From NCBI RefSeq assembly GCF_003590095.1, contig NC_039483.1:10602001-10666000 (forward strand): DNA of 64,000 nt, given 5' to 3'. Source of the DNA: Trichoplusia ni. Taxonomy: Eukaryota; Arthropoda; Insecta; Lepidoptera; Noctuidae. A program made the translations under genes and the position numbers. Every line of letters starts with the position of its first letter. Positions within the stretch are counted from its first letter, which is position 1. The notes beneath the pieces were generated by a model that had not been told where the DNA came from, did no database searches, and saw only the letters and a program-made list of their open reading frames with translations. Positions 1 to 12,719 of the stretch are shown piece by piece.

Positions 1-1310
1 ACCTGTAATTCCTAACAATCTCAGATTTACGCTTTTGTTAACAACAGAAGAATAAACCTAGATTTACTGCTTATTGTCAATATGTTACGTCACGTTATAC
101 TTTTTAAGGAACCCAATACATTTGTGTTTACCGCGGCACGTTCGATGTGCTGCTTGGTGTTACTTAAACCGTAAGTCAACCTAAATTAATCTATCGGGAA
201 GTTTATTTTGCAAGTTTAGATTTACTAGCTTTTACATTTGATTAGCAAATATCGATATTATTAAAAAAAAAACTATCTCCTTCTATCACTATAATTGTTT
301 CAGAAAGGATTTGGTACCCGTATGCACCGGGTCCCCGCCTGCGTAGGCTATATCTTTACTTCTAAGAACAAATTTGGACTTGACTTGTTTTGCGACATTT
401 CGCAAGATGCGATGTCGATAGCGAGTGCGATTACCTGTCGAGAAGGAACATCAATAAATATATAATAAACGATAAACTCGTAATGATTGATGTCATTTTT
501 ATAGATACGGTGTCGGGATGTGGCGGGTCACCGCGCGAGCGTGACGCGTGCCACGTGCCGCGCGTGACGTCACCGCTCGCGATAACAGCGCCAGCTGCAG
601 TCCGGGCTGGCTGGTCAGTCTGTCGCGGTTGTTGAGGATAACGAAATAAATAACTAAACCCAATTTGCATGATGACGATCGAACGCCTGAGTTAATTGCT
701 TATTTACGGGCTCTTTGACGAGGAAAAGCCGCGCGATACCTGCCGTTTACACAGACTGTAGCCTCGTGTTGTGAGTCTGATCATGTTTTGATTTACACAG
801 ATAGATTGAGCCGTGACGAATATTGACACAATGTATGTGACAACAACGACACATGTAATCTGCGCGACTTATCGCCTATCTCTAGATAAGTGCAAAACAA
901 TAAGTATAATAATAACCTGACAAACATGTGTCGCTGTCGAAGCAGCTTAAATAATGACTTGTATTTAGTTTGATCCGCGCTATCTGCCTTGGTTATCTGG
1001 CTGTAGCATCTCGTGACGCAACTCCTAGCACACGGCCCTCTATTGCGGCCGTGTAATTATGGTTTACTAATATATATTGAACATGTTTTTTCTATATTAC
1101 GACACACACCACAACCTCACACTCTTAGAAGCTGGACCATTGGAGTAGTCGTAAGACGAGGACGCGGTCCACGCAGCTCCAGGTCGCTTCTGCGTCTTGT
1201 ACTTTCCATTTCTTGTGAAGGTGCACTAATTTGTTGGTTATACGTGTACGACCTTTATAAACCAAAAGAAATATAAAAAAACCTCAATATTAGTATTTTT
1301 ATACGCTTTT
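1..1310. other. noncoding, no gene seen
   Basis: AT-rich sequence with only short, low-complexity ORFs that lack codon structure or domains. A GC-rich patch at about 525-600 contains CACGTG and TGACGTCA-like motifs. It may be intergenic or intronic regulatory DNA, but nothing decides this. Confidence 0.5.
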
Positions 1311-1319
1311 TATTAGCTT

Positions 1320-1560
1320 CACCTGTATATTTGTTTGTATGTTTGTAACCGACTTCTTTGGGCGCGATTTTGACCCACTTTAAACGGCCAGATTTCGTTC
1401 AAACTTTGTAGATTTATTGAGGACCAATGACAATACACTAATTTGATAAAATTATTCCATTTTTTAATTTGCAAAATATGATTTTTGTTAATTTATATAA
1501 TTTTCATCTATAGTCGATAAGGTAAGAAAATTAAATAAAATTTTCTATAATTTTTCTCTT
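1320..1560. repeat. dispersed lepidopteran-type repeat
   Basis: The block around 1345-1440 (phrases such as 'gattttgacccactttaa' and 'cagatttcgttcaaa') matches my recollection of a repeat family found many times in moth and butterfly genomes. No terminal repeats or coding capacity are visible, so I cannot assign a class. The edges are approximate. Confidence 0.35.
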
Positions 1561-4500
1561 CAGTCGATAAGGCAGGACTCGATGTTAATTTTTATTTCCA
1601 ATAATTATCTTTAGCCGTTTTTTGGGCCAAGCCTGGGCCCGTTGTTCTTTCCTATATGGGTGGTTCCGTGCTTCTACCGCGGCACTTTACTAGGTATGCG
1701 CATTAGAGTTTGCAACAGTGTCGCGCATGTAACTTAGACTTGCGTTTGAGTTTAATTATTTTGCCGTGTCTACGTTCGTCCGTTGCTGATATTTATGTAG
1801 GGGACTATTGGTGCTCAGTAACCGAAAGCGTGTACGAGATATACAGGGTGTTTGGCAGAACGTTGAACATACGAAAATGGTGGATAGGTGGGGTCATCTG
1901 CTACTTACTCAGCCCTAATTTATTTGGCCCTGGCCCACTGAATATTTTTAAATATTTTTTTTCTTTCTTTTGTTTCACCACTTTCTTAACTTTAAAGTGT
2001 ATAAGTATAAAAGATTAAAAAAAAAACTTAATTTTGCCTGTTTTACCCATTTTTAATAAAAATTTCACTTTTACACCTTTGGGTTTTTTAATATATTGTA
2101 CCTAATGATTGATAAATCTATTCGCAAACCTGTTACTAGATAGCGTTACTAAGCTCGCGACAGAGTTAATAAATAATTACCACTCATATTGACAAATGAG
2201 GGTCAGAGCAAAATTATGATAGCGCGGGTGGGTAAAAAAAAAAGAAAGGAAAAGGATGACAGTTTGGTCAGATGACCAACTCGGTGCAAATTCAATTCGT
2301 CATCGCAATTATTTTTTCGAGAAATATATTAAGTGACCTGTTATCATTGGCGTGATTCCAGACAGTACGTTTGTGATTGTGAATTGTGTGCAAGTAGCAG
2401 AAGAAACGGGGTAAGTGTTTGCGTCTATTCTACGAAGTGCAACCTGGACAATTTGATTTTTTTTTTTACAAGGCTGACCGTGATCATTTGTCCGCAGCTT
2501 GCGGAAACACCCTTATTGACGGGTGGTCAAGCTTAAAGGGTTGGAGACCAGCCTGCCCCGTGATAGTCTTGCGCTTCATAAAGCGAACTTTGAACCCGTG
2601 CCAGTTATTGAGTGACCACCTGGTGTCTCGCCATCTAGGCATAACAGCAGCCTGCCGACATCTAGCCCGGGGCTCGGAAATCGCGAAACGTCATCCTTCT
2701 GCAATGTGTTTGAACACTTATCCTAATCTTTGTATGTGATCGGGTAAAGGCCAATACTTACGGCCAACTTGCATTAATTGGTGACCTCCTTGTGTGACGT
2801 AAATTGTTCATTGCATTGGTCATATTGTGTTTACTACGTTGGTCACATAGTGTTCACCACCGTTGTGGGGTTACCTATCCAAGGTCGTGAGTGCATTTAC
2901 GGCAAACTGGTAGATTTTAAATTTAGTAATTAGTTTTAATTTAATAAATTTAGTGACTACCGTATACTTGTTTATCTTCGAACAGCCAGCCTTGAGCCTA
3001 TCAAGAACCCCGGTCATTACAATATCAATGCAAATAACATAACACAATGGTTGATGACAATATTTGTCATCGGTGCACTCATAATTAGGTACCTGCTTTA
3101 ACCGCCCAGATAGAGTAGGGTAACATATAAGTAATATAATTCTAAAAAGCATGTGAGGAAATACCAATCAAGAGCGTTGTTTACTCGGGTACTGAGGCTT
3201 CACAACACAATATAATACTAAACATTGTTCTGTTTTTCAGAATTCGGAATGTAGATTCAACGTCAAAAACCGTCAACTTATTTGGTGACTGATTAATTAT
3301 ATATTTGGTTATTTATTTCAATGTATATATTTTGGTTGTGGGTCGGTGTCGAGGTTGAGCGTGACATTCCCTAATCCCCATAGGATTTGCTTTCCTTGGT
3401 TTTTATTTTTTCAATTATTTGATTGCGATGTCCTTGGCATTTGATACCTTGAAGATATCTAGAGAAAAATCCAGGTCACTCAATACGTAAACTGATTAAA
3501 ATACAAATTTTTGGCTTTCGGTTTTGTCTCGCAGTAAGAATAAGCCGGGCCGTGCCAAACTGCTAGACGTGAGCTCCCCCGGCACTCGCAGCCGACTGCC
3601 GAGCACTCTCTGATCATGTTGCTGCATGTTGACCTGTAAGACTCATCTCAACATTCACACGCTGGTGTTCACGGTTGGATCGTTTAGCTGTTGTTTATTT
3701 CTCAATGGCATTCGTTTTCCTTTTACGATAAATATCAATATTGTTACCATCTGTTATCTTTGAATGTGATGAAACTTGAGGAAACAGGTTGTTGCCAGAA
3801 TAAGTGCGCTTACGCCGACGTCGGTGTCAACTACGATTAACAACGTTAGGAACCTTGTCGGTAATTAAACTATTGTGTTGCAAACTGATCCGTGGTGGCG
3901 CGATGGCGGTGTCACAACATCCCGCGCCGGTGTCCAAGTGGCTCTATTCAAATGTAAGACAATGAAGTAAAAATCCTTGTGTAACTGTGCAGCTAACTTA
4001 ACTCCAGCTCCATGCCGAGTTGCAGCCGCGAAAGGAAAACTAAGTAACTCAAATTGGACTTGTCGTAATTTACAAATACTGCATTTTATCCTTGTACTTG
4101 AAAAAATATCATTTTTTACATCCAATGTTATGCCTATTTTTGTTCGTGCTCTCTTCATATCGGATATTACTGCCCATTTGAGTTGTCGGCGCTACGTGTA
4201 CGGCGAGCGCCGCGCGTCAGTCTCGGGCGCGGGTCGTGTACTGGAGTACCGCCAGTACTGGTTACACTCAGTGGCAAGGTCTATAGCTGATAGATATGAG
4301 TCAACCTTGAAATCTGCACTTGCGCTCCTTATAATAAATAATAATAATACCAATGGGGCCATCCAAGTTTGCTCATTTATAGAGCAGGGATGGATGGCCC
4401 CTGGTAGATATCCCATCACATTTTAGACTAAAGTTCTCAACAAGGCCTCTACACGTTGGACCTGTGTACCCTTGCATGCCCTTAAAAAGTACTGGGTCTC

Positions 4501-5150
4501 GTCAATCCTTCGATTTTGTTGAGTGGGGACGATGTCGTCAAACTGATTCTTTATGATCTAATCTTGCAAGTTAAAATGAGTCTACTACAGTTTGCGATGG
4601 AGGTACAATTTATGATATTATTTATGTAATGTGGGGGTTTCGTGACAACGCGATGTTATTAACGTGATGGAGCTGTTCTGCTGCATGAGCTGGCGCATGA
4701 CCATTGCAGATCCGAGATGAAACGACGCAATCCCGTCGAATTTGGTTTTGTTTCATTTGTCTTGAAGATTACTTCAATCCGAAAGCAAGTGAGAAAGCCT
4801 GATATTTTATGATGCTTTTTGACAGATATTAAATTTCCAGTAGTTGAGTTATGAACCATGCAGTGTGTCCAGGGATAACGTAGCGCGTAGCATGTAGCAC
4901 TTAGTGTGTAGCGCGTAGCGAAACCTGTAGCGCATTACCGAATATCCGGGAATTCATGATGAAAAAAGCGTATTAAACAATATAATTAAGGTGATAATGA
5001 AAACTAAACAATGAATAAACGAAAGTCATGTACTCAGTGAAATCATTATTTACAAATTTCAGACGTGTTTTATATGTGTAACGAAGTAATTTACCAATAA
5101 CTAGATACTAATGAAGCGTTTTGACTCTTATTTAGTATTCCTTTTTTATT
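1561..5150. other. noncoding, no gene seen
   Basis: No ORF here has a recognisable domain, and no splice-linked series of ORFs is evident. Visible details are an AAT microsatellite (about 4331-4350), a 10-bp perfect inverted repeat at 4355-4364 and 4392-4401, and a run of degenerate GTAGCGC units at about 4878-4935. Confidence 0.45.
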
Positions 5151-5154
5151 TATT

Positions 5155-5400
5155 TTTATTTCACAGGTATTGGCAGCATTTTTTATCACAAAACGCCATC
5201 TAATCTCAAACTAAGCCTAGCTTGTATTATAAGTACTAGATAGCTGATACACATACTTATATATTTCTACATAAATATTAATAGATAAATAAATTACACC
5301 CAGACACAGAACAATGGTGATAATCGAACTCACGACCCGCTATATCAGTCTAGGCTCCTAACTTCTAGACCAACAGGCCAGTCAGACCAAAGCCCTATTG
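5155..5400 (-). repeat. tRNA-derived SINE (minus strand)
   Basis: Read on the minus strand, the block starts with a tRNA-like head containing a degenerate box A and a box B-like GAGTTCGATTA. It continues with the phrase TGTGTCTGGGTGTAATTTAT, which I associate with lepidopteran SINE bodies, and trails into T/A-rich sequence near 5150. No target duplication was found, so the ends are approximate. The alternative is a decayed tRNA pseudogene. Confidence 0.45.
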
Positions 5401-7805
5401 GCGCGAGTCAGGTTCGCACCTAACGTACGAACGACGTAGTATAATAGAACAAACAAAAACGAACAACGCGCAAAAGATTACTGAAAGTTATTGCAGACAT
5501 GAGTAAGTGTTAGTTTTATTTAGGAAGGTGTTTGTCTGGAGCCGCAGCCGTGACGTCACAGGTCACATGTTCCGCGAGGTGTGTTTGGTTTGTGCTCGTT
5601 ATGCACGAGCACGTCTTCCGACACCTATTTCAGTTATTATTACTTTTTTTATCTTAAATGCCAGATTATAGCATTTACACCATTGTTCCGCGCTCGAACG
5701 ACATAATCCAACACACACATTTATCTTATCCCAAACGTTTAAAATAAATATTAGTGAAGACTCTGAACTATTTACTCATCAAACGTTTTTCGAATAATAT
5801 TTAATAGCATAATGTTTACATGGCGCTAGTCACGGAGAAGCAGAGTGCTAGCGTCACTACAGGTTGCGTCGTAAGTCGTAACAGTCGCTCAGCACACTCT
5901 CTTATAATAGCTTATTTATGGCCATGCCTGTTTTATTAAAACTCCGACTGCATTACGTTCTGTCATTAAGTTATTAAGATATTTGTGGAAGTTCATATAA
6001 TAGTTTCCAGACTACTTGTCAAACAAATCTTACTCCAATTTCTGAAATGTAATGACTTATTGGGTATCCACTGAACGCGACAGCAGTTTAGTTTCTCGAA
6101 TACATTATGAGAAATGTTCTTTTATTGATTTTCACAAAATATTTTTGCGTATACTGCCCACTATTCTACAAAAATTGATTCAAATGTTTCAAAACAATAA
6201 ATGAACTGTTTAGAATGCCTTCAGTATTCATAGCTTTATCCCTAACATTGTATATTCATATGAAATATTTATTCTACACCAAAAAATCAGTAGAAATAAT
6301 TTATACGGCAAAACAACGTTCAGGGCCATTTATTCTATATATACGAAGCTAAAACTCTCTTGTGCTCTTACGCCTTTTACATATTATATCATATTATGCA
6401 GCTGCGTTGCGAAAGAGTAATGTGGGAATATACGATCATAAATCATAGCATACAACCCGAAATCACGAATTCAATCCTTAAATGTGCCGCTACTATCCAT
6501 CTCGAGATCGGAGCTGAACCGAACCAGAACATTTTAACTGTAACATTCTTGCTGCCAATTATTCGGTTTTTATTTTTAGATTAGCGGCCTTAAGGTGGTT
6601 GTAGATGTAGCTTTCGAAGCTAAGAAGAAAAGACAAGACCTTCGAAGGACTATGGAACGACTAAGGAACGACTACTACTAATAAGTGATTTATTCAGCTG
6701 TACCTCTCTGTATTTAGCTTTTCTCCATAGAAAACAACAGTTTTGCATAGAGTCGTGTTCCCTTTCATTCGCTTTCCGCGTTTCATTCTGCTCTCGCAGT
6801 AAACCAGTGTTAAATGAGGATAAATGTATTTTATTATGCCCGGGAGCAGCTTTTGCTGCTCATTGTCGATAATTTGCGACATTTTTTCCATTTATTTTAC
6901 AAGAAGCGAAACAATACAAATATCGCAAAATAGAACTGTCCATGTTAAGGGCACAATACTAAATAAGTATACTACCGAATTTGCTACCATACAAGTCTGA
7001 AGCGTTTCATCTGAGATAGCACGGTGTGACGGCTATTCCAAACTGAATATTTGTGCGTAAATAGCTCCTCAGATATGACGACATAAAAACATTTAGTGAA
7101 AGAGTGCATTGAGTCTAACTTACTGCAGTCCGACACCTTCTACAGTGAATGTTTTTGTTAATTAAGGAAAATAAACTTGCTGAGAAACTGCTATACCTAC
7201 TTCCCATCTTAAAGGTTTCTTTAACGATGCCGATCACTAGCTGTAAAGCTTTGCGTTCTGTCTCCCGAATCGTATACTTATAGAAAACAAATACAGGACA
7301 ACAATGTCGAACTAAATCATTTTTCAATTTTTTCGATAAATTGCGATTTAACAAAGGACCTACAGTGCGATCAACAAATAAAAGAACTTGTAACACAAGA
7401 ATGCAAAAAGGTCGCCTTATAATTCATATAACATAACCATTTATAAACTGTCAATTTATTTTGCAATAAATAATGTTTTAATAAATAAATATTATATTTT
7501 GGTTTTCTATTTTCTTCGTGTACTGAACATATATAACGTGTTGCTATGCATGCGCGCGCCGCGCCGCGGCTGCTCGTCTCAGCTCGCGCCTGCTGGGACC
7601 CAGCTCGTGCACCGTACGTGACTTCAGTGGCTCCGCGTGATCTATTGTATTGCATGTCATTGAGAATGGCGCTCGTTAAGTTAAATCTATGTATATATGC
7701 TTTTGTTCATTTGGCTAATATTTACGGTATCTTTATATATTATGACAAAGTTTAACTTTAACGTGAGCGTGACGGCGCGGCGCCGTCTCGCCTGATTCCA
7801 TTATA
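5401..7805. other. noncoding, no gene seen
   Basis: Only short unrelated ORFs occur. A CpG-rich spot at about 7545-7640 yields overlapping ORFs on both strands, the usual shadow effect of GC-rich DNA. No splice-linked coding exons were recognised. Confidence 0.45.
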
Positions 7806-8030
7806 TTAAACTAGCGCTTTGCCCGCGGCTTCACTCACATAATAGTTCAAAGTTATTCCATACGCTTTCGAACGTTCAACCCTTGTTTTGAACCCATGGC
7901 GATAATATAAAACAGTTATTTTCCCATTTGTGGAGTTCGTAGGAACATACGTAGGAAAAATTCCAACGCAGGGAGGTCTGGAATTATTTCCAGAACCCCT
8001 GAACCACCGTTTAGTCAACATTGAAAGTCA
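7806..8030. repeat. dispersed repeat with TTGCCCGCGGCTTC-type head
   Basis: It begins with CTAGCGCTTTGCCCGCGGCT, a head shared in variant form with 11585 (CTAGCTATTGCCCGCGAATT), with 11839 (CTAGCGACCCGCCCCGGCTT) and, reversed, with about 29228. Such heads recur across lepidopteran genomes on short interspersed or truncated LINE-like repeats. The class and the right boundary are uncertain. Confidence 0.35.
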
Positions 8031-10226
8031 ATTAATCGAGCACAAACGTATGGAGGCTGTTTAGCGCAGATAACAAGAACGCCAGAATGAACAAATCAAT
8101 ATTTAGATATTTATCGATGTTTTTCAGTCGAACGTCAAGATATTAAACGAAAACACTAATCGAGTAGGAAGATCAATCAATCATTTCGTTCAGTTTTGAC
8201 GACGCACACACACACGCGTGCTTGCGCGCGTATTCTTATATATTTATTCACACCAACGCAGATGATCTGCTCTGGTGCCTGAATTGAGACAATTGTGTTT
8301 CGGGGAGTACATGTCCAGTTATTAGTAGTGTATTGTGTTTGTGCTCGGGTGCGTGGCGTGCAATGTGGGCTACAATCAGTGTCTACCTTTGACATTGTCT
8401 AAACGCCCATCGATTAAAGTTCAAGTGAGAGTCGGCCTCGCGACTCAGCTGTGTCTGAGGGCTCCGTACAAATAGGCTCAAGAAAGCAAAACGGTTGGAT
8501 AAAATAAACCTATGTGTTCCCTCCACAAAGTTACAAGTTACAAGTCCACACTTTTATGTCCGTTTCAAGCGTTCGTTAATTTTCCTCGATCTTAATTTTT
8601 AGTTCCTTCCCTCCAACATTTCTTAGTGTGAGTCTAGAGGGCTAAGGACACATTGAGTCGCACAGCGCGCCGCGCGCCGGCCGGCACGTGACCCCCGCCG
8701 CGCGCCGCTCTCCACATGTATTGTTATTACCGTTAATATAATTTCCACAAATGTCCATTGTCAGCGAGTGTCTGTTTTATAGCTTATTGTTTGTCTTGCA
8801 GTGTTCCGACACTGTGTCATGTATACAAGAGGAGCGCTGCGGCTATTAGTTAATTACAAAAAAATGCTCCAAAGGACAAAACATTTGAATCATCTTGATT
8901 CGTCTTTAACTCAGTTACTCGGTAATACTTAGTTGTTCAGTTGCTCTTGACAGTGACAGGCGAGGTTGTACATAACTCTCGGTCCGCATTGTTACACTGG
9001 ATATGGCTCTTCTTGTTTATCGTAATGACTGTATATTTACACCAATGTTTTTTAGCAGAAAGATAATCCCTATGTACTGTCCGGAATCAAGGTTAAAGTT
9101 TAACGGAGACCAAAAAATAGGCAGCGTGCAACGTTCAGATGTTAACATTAGCAGGAACCAGCCTGAGTAATTGCAGTCATAGATTCGAATTCCGGCCCGC
9201 ACCAATGTCTTTTCGAATTCAAAATAATCTCAGCTTATCGCGGTTCTCTGTTGCTGGCGCACCTTGGGGGAGGAGTACGAACCTGTTTCCACTAGGAAAA
9301 GAAAGGAGCCAATTTTCCAAACCGCGTTCCCCCTGCGGCACGCACATTTTTCTTGACCTATACGAATAATTGAAACACAAACAGTCTCTTTTAAAGTCCA
9401 GACCATATTAAATAATGCAGACTGTTTCTTTGGGCTAGCCTTTTGAGGAAAGTAACAGACCGATCTGAGCAAGGCCGTACCAGCGAGCGAACAGCAGCAC
9501 GCATGTATCGACTAGCTCATAGGGCTTACCTATTGTAAGGGAGCCCCACAACCGACACAGAACATAACCTCTTACGCTCGGGCTTTCACCTCACTTAGTT
9601 GAGTACACACATTGACTAATTAAGGATACTTGCGGAAACCCCTCTTTGAAGTGTACTTTCTGCCCGACGTATGCCCTGGACAGGGCTGTTTCAGAGAGAG
9701 AGAGTATAAAAATGGAAGGTAAGTAAGTTATAGTGAAACAACACAGATTTGGGTGCCCTTACCAAAACAAGCTATTTAAACAAGTACTTTATACTGTTTT
9801 CATGAAAATAAGGTACATAAAAAATGTGTTACAGAACCTACGCAAAAACAATACCTATTAATAAAAGAAAAAAAAAACAGAAGTCATGTTATTCCTCAGT
9901 TTCCCGGACTAAGAGACCAATGAACAGTCCCCAAGCCGCCGCCGCCCGGCCGCCGCCGCCCGGCCGCCGCGCTCACAGCCGCAGTTACGCGATGCGGGCC
10001 TGCGCGTCCTTCACTCTGTTTATTAAGTCCGAGATGAGCTTGTCCGTCTTGACAAAAAATCCATTTGTTAAATACCTGTTGCGACCAGTTTGTGACCTAC
10101 ATATCCTTATGCGGATCCTGTACAAGGTTATATTTTTATTTAGTTACATTATTAACTATAAAGCAATATAAGTTGCCGATACTATGTCGAAAGATTATTG
10201 TATACCTATATTGTAATATAGGTATA
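8031..10226. other. noncoding, no gene seen
   Basis: It contains a short CA run near 8206-8217, a GC-rich patch at 8660-8710 with CACGTGAC at 8685-8692, and a CCG/CCGCCCGG repeat at about 9940-9972. No supported coding region was found. Confidence 0.45.
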
Positions 10227-10516
10227 GTTACCGGCACGAATCTTGAGCGCTCGGCGGAAGAGTGGGGATCGCTTTGCGCATCGTAAAATAAAACGCCAAT
10301 CTATTGTGCGTACTCGTCGTATGGAGGTGCATGCAACTGCAGCAAAGAACGAATTTCAACCAATCACGAGTGAGGGCTATGACGCGATGCGCTGCGGGCC
10401 AATCCCTGCACTTGTGTCCGCCCCGCGCCTCACTTCATACCGCAAAAGGGACCGAAAAAATCACTTCTGCTTAGGTGATGCCGTGATGGTCAGCGCTCAA
10501 GATCCGTGCCGGTAAC
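10227..10516. mobile_element. MITE with 25-bp terminal inverted repeats
   Basis: The left end GTTACCGGCACGAATCTTGA is matched in inverse at the right end by GTTACCGGCACGGATCTTGA, with the match running on through GCGCT to about 25 bp. TA dinucleotides sit directly outside both ends (10225-10226 and 10517-10518), as expected for a TA target duplication. The 290-bp body has no transposase, so this is a non-autonomous element. The family is not named. Confidence 0.75.
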
Positions 10517-11026
10517 TATATCATGTTGTACTGTGAAGTTGATATCTATGCACATAATTTCTTTTCTCAATAAATAATGCCGAGTCAGGCGTAGGACGTA
10601 GCTTCCAGCAGCTGTAAGCAGTGCATGATTGGGACTGATGAGCTGCAGGTTCGAGCCCCGCATGTCGTGTACCGTGTGGCAGTAGCAGTGCAGCAGTGGA
10701 AGCGAGTGTCGGGAGATGCTGCTGGCTCAGTTGTGGTGCGCTGACCTTGTCTGTTTTGGTGGTGTGTGCGCGCGATAAGGACGCCTGCCGTGCACCGGCT
10801 CACCCCGTGACTCGTTCCGGTCACATGACGCCCCCCCTCCCGCTGTCGCGCTGCCCTGACGCCACTCCGCCGCTGCCGCGCTGCCCCGTCGCAACCCGCA
10901 CGCTTTTCAACACTGGAGATACTAGTTAAATAATTAATTGGCGTTGATTTGAGCTGCCCTGTTTAAAGTGAAACACTTGTCCTGACTGAGTACCTACCTA
11001 CTGTAGTTTGTTGGCATTGCATTGAA
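10517..11026. other. noncoding, CpG-rich patch with E-box
   Basis: GC-rich DNA at about 10780-10905 carries TCACATGAC at 10821-10829. A box B-like GGTTCGAGCCCC at 10649-10660 lacks a matching box A and has a mismatched T stem, so I do not call a tRNA. Confidence 0.4.
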
Positions 11027-11265
11027 ATTGGATGGCCGAGTGATTAAGGAAGGCCCTACTACAAACCCACTAACCACGACGTATCGCGGGTTCGATCCTC
11101 GCATAGAACAAACATTTTTTTATCCACGAATGCTTCTCCTGAGTCTGAGTGCCTCTGTGTGTTGAATATCTAAAACTCCCCGATGTGTCGATAACTATAC
11201 AACTTAAGAACATCGTCCAAGGAAGACTGACGGCAATCTTATAGAGTGTAGTGTGTTATTATAAG
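11027..11265 (+). repeat. tRNA-derived SINE
   Basis: The head has a Leu/Ser-like box A (TGGCCGAGTGATTAAGG, about 11033-11049) and an exact box B (GGGTTCGATCC, about 11088-11098), together an internal RNA polymerase III promoter. The T stem pairs four of five positions. An unrelated body follows rather than an acceptor stem with discriminator, which favours a SINE over a tRNA gene. The 3' end is approximate. Confidence 0.5.
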
Positions 11266-11835
11266 TAGGATTTTAGATAAATAACGGTGTTCTACAACAT
11301 CAGCAGTTCTGGAAGAAAGAAACTAGATATTGTAACAAACTTATCACATTCCAGAATTTGTAGACTAGGCATATTAAACCTTCACCATCTTATTACAAAA
11401 ATATAGTTTATAACTAGTTTAAACCAAGAACAACAGACCCCAGATTATTATAATACCTAATTTAGTAGGTACTAGATATAGAAAGAGTTCCTATTAAAAA
11501 AATGTGTCTGCGTAGGTACCTAATAGTGTACACACGTGGGAAGCGGAACTTCTGTATGACCTTATTTTACGAAAATTATTAACTACTAGCTATTGCCCGC
11601 GAATTCGTCGTCTTAGGAATTTTTGAACGGAAGCCGTCGAAGATGAATATTTTTCCCCGTTTTTGACACATTTTCCATTGTATCTTCGCTCTTATTTGTT
11701 GCAGCGTGATGTCTTATACCCTAAAACCTTCCTCGATGCATGGTCTATTGAACCCATAAATATTTTTTCAATTTGAACCAGTTATTCCTAAGATTAGCGT
11801 GTTCAAACAAACAAACACTTCAGCGTTATATATTA
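11266..11835. other. noncoding, no gene seen
   Basis: AT-rich. A second CTAGCTATTGCCCGCG repeat head lies at about 11585. No ORF is of interest. Confidence 0.4.
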
Positions 11836-12443
11836 GTACTAGCGACCCGCCCCGGCTTCGCACGGGAGCAATGCGCAATACACGCTGCAGAATTTCTTTT
11901 ACGTTCTTTATTTTGATAAGCATTCATACCATCGTTATGAAACAACTTTGGAAAAAGCGTTTGAAAGTAAAATTGAATACTTATGACAAGTAACAGTCGT
12001 ATTTATTTTGATAAGGATAAATACCATTACAACAAAAACAGCTTCGCAAAAATGTTTTGTTTTGGAATAAAATTAATAGTCAAAATAATGGTTATGGTGA
12101 TTGGTGAGTGAACCTTAAAGATAGACATATGAGGTCTGAGACTTTTGTAGATCTTTTTATGGTGTACAATATTGTAGGACATTATTTTGATGTATGTCGT
12201 GCGGTTAAGCCAGCGTTTGCAATGAAAGCGTAAAAAAATAGTAAGTACTCGTACATTTGAAACCTCTAAAATTGACTATGTTACTTTACTAATTTATGCA
12301 TAGATTAAACGAAAAACCTCATTCAAAAACCTTTATCTATTAAAAAAAACCGTAACAAAATCCGTCAAGTAGTTTCAAAGATTTAAGTAGTCAAGGGGAA
12401 ATAGGGACAGAAAAAACGCTTCTGTTTTATAATATGTAGTGAT
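11836..12443. repeat. dispersed repeat, CTAGCGACCCGCCCCGGC head
   Basis: It starts at about 11838 with CTAGCGACCCGCCCCGGCTT. It ends near 12443 with 'agggacagaaaaaacgctt' followed by 'ttttataatatgtagtgat'. Both ends match what I remember of one abundant lepidopteran interspersed repeat. No coding capacity is retained, and the class (SINE or truncated LINE) is unclear. Confidence 0.4.
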
Positions 12444-12457
12444 AGATTAGTATAGAT

Positions 12458-12705
12458 TCCGTGTTTCGGAAGGCACGTTAAATTGTGGGTCCCGGCTGTT
12501 ATTCCTACGTCTTTGTCGTTACAGGTAGTCAGAAGCTTGAAAAAGTCTGACAACCAGCCTAACCAAGGGGTATCGGGTTGCCCAGGTAACTGGGTTGAGG
12601 AGGTCGGATAGGCAGTCGCTCCTTGTAAAACACTGGTACTTAGCTGAAACCGGTTAGACTGGTAGCCGACCCCAACATAGTTGGGAAAAGGCTAGGCCAA
12701 TGATG
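12458..12705 (+). repeat. SINE-like repeat with 14-bp target duplication
   Basis: A 248-bp insert is flanked by perfect copies of AGATTAGTATAGAT (12444-12457 and 12706-12719). The body contains 'ggggtatcgggttgcccag', 'aactgggttgaggaggtcgg' and 'ccgaccccaacatagttggg', phrases I recognise from a repeat abundant in noctuoid moths. It ends in a GATGA-type tail. The duplication shows a LINE-style insertion into the end of the preceding repeat. Confidence 0.7.
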
Positions 12706-12719
12706 AGATTAGTATAGAT

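Noticed and set aside
7546..7755. Small ORF pair at a CpG-rich spot
   Set aside because: No domain, overlapping ORF on the other strand, no splice context.
10585..10700. Possible tRNA gene around GGTTCGAGCCCC (10649-10660)
   Set aside because: No box A at the right distance, a mismatched T stem, and no pairing acceptor ends.
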